From Verrucomicrobiaceae bacterium (GTDB lineage: Bacteria; Verrucomicrobiota; Verrucomicrobiia; Verrucomicrobiales; Verrucomicrobiaceae), in contig JAJTDU010000025.1 of the NCBI GenBank assembly GCA_021298725.1, positions 1-32,769 on the forward strand: a stretch of DNA of 32,769 nt, written 5' to 3'. A program made the position numbers and the translations under genes. The notes under the pieces are model-generated. The model was given only the letters and a program-made list of their open reading frames with translations, ran no database searches and had not been told where the DNA came from. Below are positions 25,800 to 32,769 of this stretch, one piece after another. How positions within the stretch are numbered: position 1 is the stretch's first letter; each line of letters opens with the position of its first letter.

Positions 25800-26576
25800 A
25801 TGCAGCCAGGTCTCGATCCAAACGCGGACCAAGTCTTGCAAGACACTCCTGAGCCGGAGCTTGTGACGCCTAGTGCCAGGCTGAATCCCGGCCTTCATCT
25901 CGTCGCCACGCCGATCGGCAACTTGCGGGATATCACCCTGCGGGCGCTCGACACGCTGCGAACGGCTGATATCGTCGCCTGCGAGGACACCCGGCACTCG
26001 GGCATGCTATTGAAGCACCACAACATTCGCGCTCGCTTGATCAGTCTGAACGAGCATAACGAGGCACTGCGAATTCCTCAGTTAATCGAACACATTCGCC
26101 AAGGCGGCAGTGTGGCGTTGATTTCGGACGCCGGCATGCCCACGGTCTCGGATCCAGGCCAGCGACTCGTGGGAGCTACGGTTGGTGCTGGGTTGCACGT
26201 GGAGGGCATTCCCGGCCCCAGTGCCGTGCTCACCGCACTTGCCGCCTCGGGCCTACCGACCACGCCATTTTATTTCGGCGGCTTCCTGCCGCACAAAAAA
26301 GGCGCACGAACCACCGAGCTGACGGCCGCCCTTCAGCGAGACTGCACCAGTGTGTTTTTTGAGAGTCCCTACCGCCTAGCCGACACGCTGGCGATCCTTG
26401 CCGAGGCCGCGCCTGACCGCCGGATCGTCGTGGCGCGTGAACTAACGAAAAAGTTTGAGGAATTCCGGCGTGGTCCGGCAGGCATCCTGCTATCCCACTA
26501 CCAGACGAAGCCACCCAAAGGCGAAATCACACTCCTCATCGCACCTGTCGAGCCGCCTAAATGGCTCACATGGTGA
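25800..26576 (+). CDS. rsmI: 16S rRNA (cytidine1402-2'-O)-methyltransferase RsmI
   Basis: Tetrapyrrole-methylase-fold enzyme that 2'-O-methylates C1402 in the ribosomal decoding centre. 258 residues: a 30-residue N-terminal tail, then 'GLHLVATPIGNLRDITLRAL', 'VACEDTRHSGMLLKHH', 'GGSVALISDAGMPTVSDPGQRLV', 'GIPGPSAVLTALAASGLPT', 'FFESPYRLADTL', 'VARELTKKFEEFRRG' and 'PPKGEITLLI'. It lacks the C-terminal helical extension of the longer E. coli protein, as many orthologues do. It starts 15 bases after lptE-like. Confidence 0.94.
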   Translation: MQPGLDPNADQVLQDTPEPELVTPSARLNPGLHLVATPIGNLRDITLRALDTLRTADIVACEDTRHSGMLLKHHNIRARLISLNEHNEALRIPQLIEHIRQGGSVALISDAGMPTVSDPGQRLVGATVGAGLHVEGIPGPSAVLTALAASGLPTTPFYFGGFLPHKKGARTTELTAALQRDCTSVFFESPYRLADTLAILAEAAPDRRIVVARELTKKFEEFRRGPAGILLSHYQTKPPKGEITLLIAPVEPPKWLTW

Positions 26577-26601
26577 TTCATTGTTTTAATTGCACTACCT
26601 C

Positions 26602-27030
26602 ATGGAAACACTCGCCAACTGCGCCGTCCAGAACACCAGCGACAGCCTGAAACTCTCGATCACCAACCACCTGCGCTTCACGCTGGGAGCCTACGTTGAG
26701 TCCGCCAGTGAGAACGACTGGTTCGTCGCCACCTCCCTGGCCGTTCGTGATCGTGTGATGGAGCGCGCCACAGAGTCCCGCACCAAACACCGCTCCCAGG
26801 GCGTGCGCCGCGTGCATTATCTCTCGCTGGAGTATCTCATGGGCCGTCTGCTGGAAAACAACCTGCGCAACTCCGGCCTCTACGATACCACCAAACAGGC
26901 GCTCATTGAAATGGGCAAGGATCTCGACACGCTGCTGCAAAAGGAACCGGACATGGGCCTCGGCAACGGCGGCCTAGGACGCCCTACGGCATCCATTATG
27001 AGTTCGGTCTCTTCCGCCAGGAGTTCGTGA
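26602..27030 (+). pseudogene. glgP: Glycogen phosphorylase, N-terminal fragment (frameshifted by a deletion)
   Basis: Encodes the N-terminus of a glycogen/maltodextrin phosphorylase: 'DSLKLSITNHLRFTLG', 'VHYLSLEYLMGRLLENNLRNSGLYD' and '[13 protein letters not shown]'. After GLGR (codon 26980-26982) the reading frame continues as 15 non-homologous residues to a TGA at 27028-27030. The homologous continuation ([20 protein letters not shown]) is present immediately downstream in another frame. Relative to E. coli MalP/GlgP the conserved 'LAACFLDSxAT...' segment of about 17-18 residues is missing. The deletion length must be 1 modulo 3, probably near 52 bases. ATG 26602 was chosen (a TTG 12 bases upstream is also in frame). 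Confidence 0.85.
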
Positions 27031-28859
27031 ACGGCAAACAAGTCGAGCATCCTGACGCATGGATGCGCGACGGAAGCCCCTGGAAGATCGCGCGCCCGTC
27101 CTATCGCCAGACCGTGCATCTTTATGGCAAGGTCATTCAAAAATTCGATGCGCTCGGCCATCCTCATCATGAATGGGTCGATACGAAGTGCCTACTCGGT
27201 TTGCCGTGGGACATTCCTATCGTCGGCTACGATAGTAGCACCGTGAATGTGCTGCGCCTTTGGCAGGCGCAGGCTGACGAAGACTTCAATTTCAAGGTCT
27301 TCAACGAAGGCAGCTATGTGGATGCCTTGCGGGAGAAGGCCGTCGCGGAAACGGTCTCGAAGGTGCTCTATCCGAACGATTCCACCGAGTCCGGCAAAGA
27401 ACTTCGCCTTGTGCAGCAATATTTCTTTGTCGCGTGCTCGCTGGCCGACATCGTTCGCCGTTTCAAAAACGGCTACAGTCTGCCATGGAGCGAATTCCCC
27501 TCAAAGGCGGCCGTGCAGCTCAATGACACCCACCCTGCCGTCGCCATTCCAGAGCTCATGCGCATCCTCGTGGATGATGAGAAGCTCGAGTGGAGCCTAG
27601 CTTGGAGCATCTGCCAGAAAACCTTCTCCTACACCAACCACACGCTGCTCCCCGAGGCACTGGAAACCTGGAGCACCGTGCTGTTTGAGCGGGTCCTTCC
27701 ACGCCACCTCCAGATCATCTATGAAATCAACCATCGCTTCCTCACTGGCGAGGTGGAGGCTCGCTGGCCCGGTGATTCGGAGAAAAAGCGTATCCTATCA
27801 CTCATTGAAGAACGTGGCGGCGGCAAGCACGTCCGAATGGCGCATCTCTCCGTCCTCGGCGGTCATGCCACCAACGGCGTCGCCGCATTGCACACCCGCT
27901 TGCTTTGCGAGCGACTCTTCCCCGAGTTTTTTGAGCTGTACCCCGACCGCTTCCTCAATCTCACCAACGGCGTCACTTTTCGCCGTTGGCTCGACGTGTG
28001 CAATCCGCAGCTTTCTGCACTCATCACTGAGTCCATCGGCTCAGGTTGGCTCAAGGACTCGTCCAAGCTGCGCGAACTGGATCGCTTCGCTGACGACTCT
28101 TCCTTCCGTGAGCGCTTCCAGCAGATCAAGCGTGGACACAAGGTCCACCTAGCCAAGATCATCCAGGATACCTGCGGCGTTAGCGTCAGTCCAGACGCCC
28201 TCTTCGACGTGCAGATCAAGCGCCTGCACGAGTACAAGCGCCAGCACCTCAATCTCATCCACATCGTCAGCCTTTACCGCCGTCTCCTAGAAAACCCACA
28301 GCTCGACATCGCGCCGCGAGTCTTCATTTTCGGTGCCAAGGCCGCCCCAGGCTACTACCTCGCCAAAAACATCATTCACGCCATCAACGCACTCGCGGCA
28401 AAGGTGAATCATGACCCCCGTATCGGCGGCAAACTCAAGGTCATCTTCGTGCCAAACTACGGCGTCTCCATCGCCGAGCGCATCATCCCCGCCGCAGATC
28501 TCTCCGAGCAGATCTCCACGGCGGGCAAAGAAGCCTCCGGCACTGGCAACATGAAACTCGCCCTCGAAGATCTGCGCCTCAGCCTGGACTGGTTGGCCTC
28601 TGACTTCTTCACCGGCAACCAGGACGAGTTCAAGCCCCTGCGCGACAGCCTCCTCACTCACGGCGACCCCTTCCTTGTCATGGCCGACTACGAAGCCTAC
28701 GCCGCCAGCCAAGCCGCGGTGGACAAAGCCTACCGCGATCAGCCCCGCTGGCAGAAAATGGCCATCCACAACACGGCCCGCGTCGGCAAATTCAGCAGCG
28801 ACCGCACCATCCTCGAATACGCCGAAAAAGTCTGGAAGCTGCCCCAGGTCGGCATCTGA
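27027..28859 (+). pseudogene. glgP: Glycogen phosphorylase, catalytic C-terminal part with a second internal deletion
   Basis: Continues the phosphorylase. Homology in this frame actually begins at 26985, before the GTG at 27027 that overlaps the upstream TGA. Strong matches to MalP/GlgP: '[30 protein letters not shown]', '[19 protein letters not shown]', '[13 protein letters not shown]', '[16 protein letters not shown]', '[19 protein letters not shown]' and '[21 protein letters not shown]'. The PLP-binding lysine (28554-28556) is present. Right after 'NMKLAL' about 50-55 residues are missing, including the conserved 'NGALTIGTLDGANVEI' motif; the sequence resumes in frame at '[15 protein letters not shown]'. 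With the frameshift upstream the gene is very probably inactive, unless these are assembly errors. Reinitiation at the GTGA overlap could yield this part alone. Confidence 0.85.
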
Positions 28860-28957
28860 TTATCCCGCTCATGCGAAGGTGAACCGGGTGGGGCCACATC
28901 CCCACGCGGTCCTCATAAATGGTGCTCGGAAAGATAACCCACCGAGCCTTAAAGCCT

Positions 28958-28989
28958 GCGGCGATAAATTACCGCCGCTTCTTCTTTTT
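28958..28989 (+). terminator. Possible terminator after glgP
   Basis: GCGGCG (28958-28963) pairs with CGCCGC (28973-28978) around a 9-base AT-rich loop and is followed by TTCTTCTTTTT. It overlaps the 3' end of the convergent helicase gene, where the T-rich tract is also the Lys/Arg codons of its tail, so the match may be partly fortuitous. Confidence 0.3.
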
Positions 28990-30558
28990 CCGACCGGTGA
29001 GGATGGCGCGGGCGCGATCCTCGTCATCGAGAGCGGTGGTGTATTTGTAGCTGAAACCGTCCAGCTTCCGACGCTCAATCTTCTGGCCAATCAGGCGCTC
29101 GATGGAAGCGACGTTCATCAACTCATCGGCGGCAAAGAGGGTGAAGGCATCTCCCTCTTTCTGCGCACGACCGGTGCGGCCAATGCGGTGGACGTAGTCC
29201 TCGGAATGCTCGGGGACCATGTAGTTGATGACGTGGGTCACACCGCTGACGTCAATGCCACGAGCGGCGAGGTCGGTGGCGACGATGATCTCGAAATCGC
29301 CGCTGCGGAAGCCCTGGAGGGCGCGCTCGCGGTCCTTCTGGCCGATGTCGCTGTGCATGACGGCCGCTTTGTATTCGCCGAGGCGGTCGATCGCGGAGAA
29401 GACCTGATCGGCCTGCGCCTTGGTGCGGGTAAAGATCATGACGCTTTCGAAATGGGTTTGCTTTAGGATGGCGAGCAGCAGTTCCTCGCGCTGATCGCTG
29501 GCCACAGGATACATGTAGTGGCTGACGGTCTCGGCGGCGGAGAAGCGGATACCGACTTCGACGCTTTCCGGATCTTTGAGGGCGAAGTCAGCGAGGTTCT
29601 TGATCTGCGGCGGCATGGTAGCCGAGAAAAACAACGTCTGGCGCGTGGCAGGCGTTTTTTCGACAATGCGGCGCACGTCGGGCAGGAAGCCCATATCGAG
29701 CATGCGATCCACTTCGTCCAAGATGAGCACCTCGACATCGCGTAAGTCAGCGATGCCCTCGCCCATGAAGTCGAGCAGACGACCGGGAGTCGCAACGACG
29801 ATGTCCACACCTTCCTGAAGGCCTTTGCGCTGTTTTTCGTAACCGACGCCGCCGTGAACAAGTAAGACGCGCAAGCCGGTATGCTTGCCGTATTTTTCAA
29901 ACTGCTCGACGACCTGGGCAGCAAGCTCGCGCACAGGTTCGAGCACCAGGACGCGGAATTTGCCGGGAGCGCCGAGACGAGTCAGCGTCGGGAGAGCAAA
30001 GGCAGCGGTTTTGCCAGTGCCGGTCTGGGAGGCACCGACAACGTCCTTTCCGGTTAGGATGATCGGAATGGATTTCGCCTGGATCTCAGTGGGCTTTTCG
30101 TAGCCTGTTTCACGCACGGCAGCGAGAATGGCAGGGGAAAGACCGAGAACTTCAAAAGCCTCGGGATACGGGCCTTCTGGCACGGGCGGAGGAGCAGGCG
30201 GGGCGACCGGAGCATGGTTTTCGCGGGTGGGGCGTTCTTCGCGTGGTCCGCGTTCGCGTGGTCCGCGTTCGCGTCCACCACCGCTTGGCCGCTCACCACG
30301 CTCACGACCACGAGGCGGGCGAGCGCCACGCTCCGGGCGCTCACCATGCCCGCCCGTGGGTGCACGGCGAGGGCGGTCGTCACGTTTTTCAAAGCGGGCT
30401 TGGCGTTCCCCCTGTGGCTGGCGCTCTGCGGGGGCATCATGCGGACGTTTGTGGGCATGAATGGTGGGCGCGTGGGGCTTTACTTCCTTGCTCTCAGTTT
30501 TCTTGCCTTGGCCGAGGCCCAGCACTTTCTTCAAGCCGGACTTCAAGCGGCTGAGCAT
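28969..30558 (-). CDS. DEAD-box RNA helicase (RhlE type) with an Arg/Gly/Glu-rich N-terminal extension
   Basis: ATP-dependent RNA helicase, 529 residues. A basic, low-complexity N-terminal region (about 20-128, with RGRERGERP/RERGPRERGP repeats) precedes the two RecA domains. The helicase motifs are: Q motif ('YEKPTEIQ', 153-160), Walker A 'SQTGTGKT' (177-184), 'ATPGRLLD', motif II as DEVD (281-284), 'SAT' (312-314), 'ATDLAARGIDV' and 'HRIGRTGRA'. It ends in a Lys/Arg tail. RhlE-like enzymes act in RNA turnover and ribosome assembly, often in the cold. ATG 30558 was chosen; the frame stays open upstream to a TTG at 30654 (32 extra residues), which cannot be excluded. It follows the GNAT gene on the same strand. 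Confidence 0.93.
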   Translation of the reverse strand: MLSRLKSGLKKVLGLGQGKKTESKEVKPHAPTIHAHKRPHDAPAERQPQGERQARFEKRDDRPRRAPTGGHGERPERGARPPRGRERGERPSGGGRERGPRERGPREERPTRENHAPVAPPAPPPVPEGPYPEAFEVLGLSPAILAAVRETGYEKPTEIQAKSIPIILTGKDVVGASQTGTGKTAAFALPTLTRLGAPGKFRVLVLEPVRELAAQVVEQFEKYGKHTGLRVLLVHGGVGYEKQRKGLQEGVDIVVATPGRLLDFMGEGIADLRDVEVLILDEVDRMLDMGFLPDVRRIVEKTPATRQTLFFSATMPPQIKNLADFALKDPESVEVGIRFSAAETVSHYMYPVASDQREELLLAILKQTHFESVMIFTRTKAQADQVFSAIDRLGEYKAAVMHSDIGQKDRERALQGFRSGDFEIIVATDLAARGIDVSGVTHVINYMVPEHSEDYVHRIGRTGRAQKEGDAFTLFAADELMNVASIERLIGQKIERRKLDGFSYKYTTALDDEDRARAILTGRKKKKRR

Positions 30559-30688
30559 GGAGGTTTTTTTCGGGGCGGAATCGGTGCGGCGGGGGGTGGT
30601 CACAAGTGTGTCTGGAAGGGTAAGTTCGCGTTTATCGGCCAGTTTGACGGACAATGCAAACCCGCAGACAAGCTATGGGCCGGTGCGG

Positions 30689-31171
30689 TTAGAGCTTCAG
30701 GGCGTAATGCACCTGCCTGCCCACTTCCTCAAAACCGCAGCTCGGGTAGAGGTGCTGGCCGATGGCGTTCGAAGCCATGGTTTCGATCTGAGCGATCTTC
30801 ATGCCTTCTTCCCGCATGAAATCGATCGCGTGCATGATCAGCCGACGGCCCAGGCCGAGGCCTCGGGCGGCCTCGACCACGGCCAGATTCGGGATGCGGC
30901 CTTTGCCGTTGAGCCGGTCCAGGCGGATGGTAACGTAGCCCATCAATTCACCCTCGCGCTCGGCCACAAAGCAGCCTTCCGCACAAGCGACCACGTCATC
31001 GTCAATGTGATCAGCCTTACGAGCTTTCCAGTCCCGGGTGTTCCAGACACCAAATTTATGCTCCAGCATCTGCTCCAGAGCCACGCTGCCGAAAGATTCG
31101 ACCGTGATGCGTCGCAACTCGGGCAGGTCAGTAGCACGGTAGGCGCGGATGAGAAGCGGGGCGTCGTTCAT
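30689..31171 (-). CDS. GNAT-family N-acetyltransferase
   Basis: 160 residues, single GNAT domain. 'PLLIRAYRATDLPELRRITVESF' is the N-terminal strand-helix, 'GCFVAEREGELMGYVTIRL' gives the central strands, and 'AVVEAARGLGLGRRLIMHAIDFM' holds the acetyl-CoA pyrophosphate loop (RGLGLGR). 'NAIGQHLYPSCGFEEVGRQVHYAL' is the typical C-terminal 'LYxxxGF' end. It transfers acetyl from acetyl-CoA to an amine; the substrate is unknown. It lies upstream of the helicase on the same strand (about 130 bases) and is divergent from the L,D-transpeptidase gene. Confidence 0.88.
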   Translation of the reverse strand: MNDAPLLIRAYRATDLPELRRITVESFGSVALEQMLEHKFGVWNTRDWKARKADHIDDDVVACAEGCFVAEREGELMGYVTIRLDRLNGKGRIPNLAVVEAARGLGLGRRLIMHAIDFMREEGMKIAQIETMASNAIGQHLYPSCGFEEVGRQVHYALKL

Positions 31172-31341
31172 GGCAGTTTCAGATTGTTAAAGATGGGCAA
31201 AGGGCGTGCAGCGCTACCCAGGGCGAGGCATGAATCACGCAAATGGCACGAGACTTGCGAAATGCATGCTTGTGAACAACGTTTAAGGTCACGTTATTTC
31301 GGAGTTGCTAATAAATTAGTTTCTATCATTCTTCTTAGAAG

Positions 31342-32175
31342 ATGCAGTTTTTTGAACGGAACCCTGAACTTGTCTGCTCAACAGCACGCCTGCTGAGGGC
31401 CGCTGCTTGTGTTTTGATCGGCGGGCTTTTTAGCCACTGCACTTCATCCCCTCCCAAGGGAGCGGTAGTTGTCAGCGTGAAAGATCAAAAACTGGGCATT
31501 TACAGCACGGATGGGAAGCTGGCCAAGAAGTATGACATCTCCACCTCAAAGTTTGGTCTGGGAGATCAAAAAGGCAGCAACCGCACGCCACTGGGTAAAT
31601 GCCAGATCGTGGCCAAAATCGGACATGGTCTGCCTGCCGGAGCCGTTTTGAAGAGCAGACGCTGGAACGGCGAGGTTCTGAAACCGAACGCACCGGGACG
31701 CGACCCCATCGTCTCTCGGATTCTCTGGCTCAAGGGTGTCGAGAACACCAACCGGAACGCCTTCAACCGCTTCATTTACATCCACGGCACGCCTGAGGAA
31801 AAAAACCTCGGTCGCCCAGCCAGCTACGGCTGCGTGCGCATGGGCATGAAGGATGTAGTCGATCTATTCAACACGGTGAACGTCGGTTCGAACGTAGTCA
31901 TCACCAAGAACCGCCTGCCTCGCGGAGCCAAAGTAGCAACCGAAGCCACCGACGACTCCCCTGCCCTGCAAGCGCCTGAAGCACAGGCCCAGCCGATTGA
32001 AATTGCGAAGATCGCTCCAAGCGAAGGAGAAAAGAAACGTGCCGCTGAAAACGAGGCAAAGGCCAAGGCGAAATTGGGACCCGCAACGATCCTCTACAAG
32101 GCTCCCACAGCAGGGTCGCGGCCGGAGGACAAGGTCGTCGGAAAGACTTCGGTTAAAACGAAATCGCGGGCCTAA
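31342..32175 (+). CDS. L,D-transpeptidase (YkuD/ErfK family)
   Basis: 277 residues. A hydrophobic N-terminal segment (about 17-30) ends in 'LFSHC', an imperfect lipobox, so it is exported and perhaps lipidated. The YkuD catalytic domain (about 43-190) contains 'NRTPLGKCQIV', 'FNRFIYIHGTPEE' (conserved His) and 'GRPASYGCVRMGMKDVVDLFN' (catalytic Cys in SYGCVRM). A long Ala/Lys/Glu-rich tail follows. These enzymes make 3-3 peptidoglycan cross-links. It is a much closer match to the family than the lipoprotein at 17461. An AT-rich 170-base region precedes it, where a promoter is expected but no clear pair of boxes stands out. It converges with the nitrilase gene (12 bases between stops). Confidence 0.92.
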   Translation: MQFFERNPELVCSTARLLRAAACVLIGGLFSHCTSSPPKGAVVVSVKDQKLGIYSTDGKLAKKYDISTSKFGLGDQKGSNRTPLGKCQIVAKIGHGLPAGAVLKSRRWNGEVLKPNAPGRDPIVSRILWLKGVENTNRNAFNRFIYIHGTPEEKNLGRPASYGCVRMGMKDVVDLFNTVNVGSNVVITKNRLPRGAKVATEATDDSPALQAPEAQAQPIEIAKIAPSEGEKKRAAENEAKAKAKLGPATILYKAPTAGSRPEDKVVGKTSVKTKSRA

Positions 32176-32187
32176 AAACCCAACGGA

Positions 32188-32769
32188 TCAAGCCTGCACA
32201 ATTTCAAAGCGCGGCAAGTCCGACAGCAACGAAGGGTTCGTCTCCTGCCGCATGCGGCGCATGACTTCCAACGCTCGCGGATCAATCACCACCCGCTGCT
32301 TTTGCACCCCGCTAGTGGCAATATCTCCTTCCACCCAACGTGGTTCCGCACGAAATGCCGCCTGGGAGGGAAAATAAACTGCTGTGCGGCCCACATTCTC
32401 GTCGATCAATTCTGACGCAGCTTTCCCGGTGAGATGACTAACGCCAACGATGCAGCCCAGTTCCACCGCACGCGCCGAAGCACAACGGTCCACACGTTCG
32501 ACACCGAGAATCGTCTCCGTCGCACTCGGCACCAGCATCACATCCACACCCGCGCCACGCAGGCGGACGCTGATTTCTGGAATCTCGATGTCCAGACAGA
32601 TAACCACCGCAAAACGCAGACCCGCAAACTCCCACAGCCGCACTTCCCTCCCTGAGGCAAATGCGCCCTCCCAGGGCGTCAGGTGCAGCTTGTCCTGATG
32701 CAGGACACGGTCTCCGAGAAGAATCGGTGCCCGGTTATGCAGAACCTCACGCTCCGCGTCCCAAAACGG
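32188..32769 (-). CDS. Carbon-nitrogen hydrolase (nitrilase superfamily), 5' end beyond the window
   Basis: The minus-strand frame is open from the window edge to TGA at 32188-32190 (193 codons visible), so the N-terminus with the catalytic Glu is outside. The catalytic Lys is visible in 'QDKLHLTPWE' and the nucleophile Cys in 'FAVVICLDIEIPE'; then 'DVMLVPSATETILGVERVDRCASARAVELGCIVGVSH' matches the C-terminal strands of the fold. Members hydrolyse amides or nitriles. A GTG at 32643 is in frame but would cut off the Lys motif, so it is not the start. Confidence 0.88.
   Translation of the reverse strand, partial: PFWDAEREVLHNRAPILLGDRVLHQDKLHLTPWEGAFASGREVRLWEFAGLRFAVVICLDIEIPEISVRLRGAGVDVMLVPSATETILGVERVDRCASARAVELGCIVGVSHLTGKAASELIDENVGRTAVYFPSQAAFRAEPRWVEGDIATSGVQKQRVVIDPRALEVMRRMRQETNPSLLSDLPRFEIVQA

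Noticed and set aside
26975-27035. Programmed ribosomal frameshift in glgP
   Set aside because: There is no slippery heptamer at 26980-26990, and conserved residues are missing exactly where the frame changes, which indicates a deletion rather than a recoding site.
28924-28947. Inverted repeat GCTCGG...CCGAGC between glgP and the helicase gene
   Set aside because: Six pairs around a 12-base loop without a T-run; too weak for a terminator.

Overview
The window looks like a chromosomal segment of a GC-rich Gram-negative bacterium of the PVC group, most likely Verrucomicrobia (a Prosthecobacter/Verrucomicrobium-like genome). The evidence is indirect: two DUF1080 (3-keto-disaccharide hydrolase) secreted proteins, a secreted sulfatase, a eukaryotic-type Ser/Thr kinase with HEAT repeats and a sugar-binding-like C-terminus, a GldA/permease/GldG/DUF4340 ABC operon, and a BamD-LptE pair. 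Nearly every start codon lacks a Shine-Dalgarno sequence. I see no phage, plasmid, IS or CRISPR features.

Layout. 1-4.0 kb (+): Ser/Thr kinase (5' end possibly outside the window), polysaccharide-export lipoprotein, DoxX-like membrane protein, RuvC. 4.06-9.2 kb (+): a four-gene ABC-transport operon of the gliding-motility type, preceded by a recognisable promoter. 9.38-10.2 kb (-): tRNA-Ser(GCU) with its own promoter, then TrmD. 10.3-11.5 kb (+): sucC with a strong promoter and no sucD beside it, followed by about 350 bases in which I recognise no gene. 11.9-17.4 kb: a cluster of secreted or carbohydrate-related proteins (double-DUF1080, TlpA-like thioredoxin, small protein, sulfatase, TIM-barrel sugar isomerase-like protein), bounded by intrinsic terminators. 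17.5-18.2 kb (+): L,D-transpeptidase-like lipoprotein. 18.2-23.8 kb (-): esterase, proA, cysS, short DUF1080 and hemB, all in one direction. 23.9-26.6 kb (+): BamD-like TPR protein, LptE-like lipoprotein and RsmI (envelope biogenesis plus rRNA methylation). 26.6-28.9 kb (+): a damaged glycogen phosphorylase gene. 29.0-31.2 kb (-): GNAT acetyltransferase and RhlE-type DEAD-box helicase. 31.3-32.2 kb (+): a YkuD L,D-transpeptidase. 32.2 kb to the end (-): a nitrilase-family hydrolase running off the window.

No complete unknown defence or mobile system is visible. The most notable structures are: (i) a REP-like pair of palindromes inserted in frame inside cysS, with compensatory stem changes; (ii) a helically phased array of GTTKAC hexamers on both strands just upstream of hemB; (iii) internal deletions in two otherwise well-conserved genes (ruvC once, glgP twice, one with a frameshift); (iv) a divergent promoter pair at 23.78-23.89 kb whose -10 boxes sit so close to the ATGs that both mRNAs should be leaderless or nearly so, within a window that lacks Shine-Dalgarno sequences in general. 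All assignments come from reading the sequence and from knowledge of the families; no database search was made.
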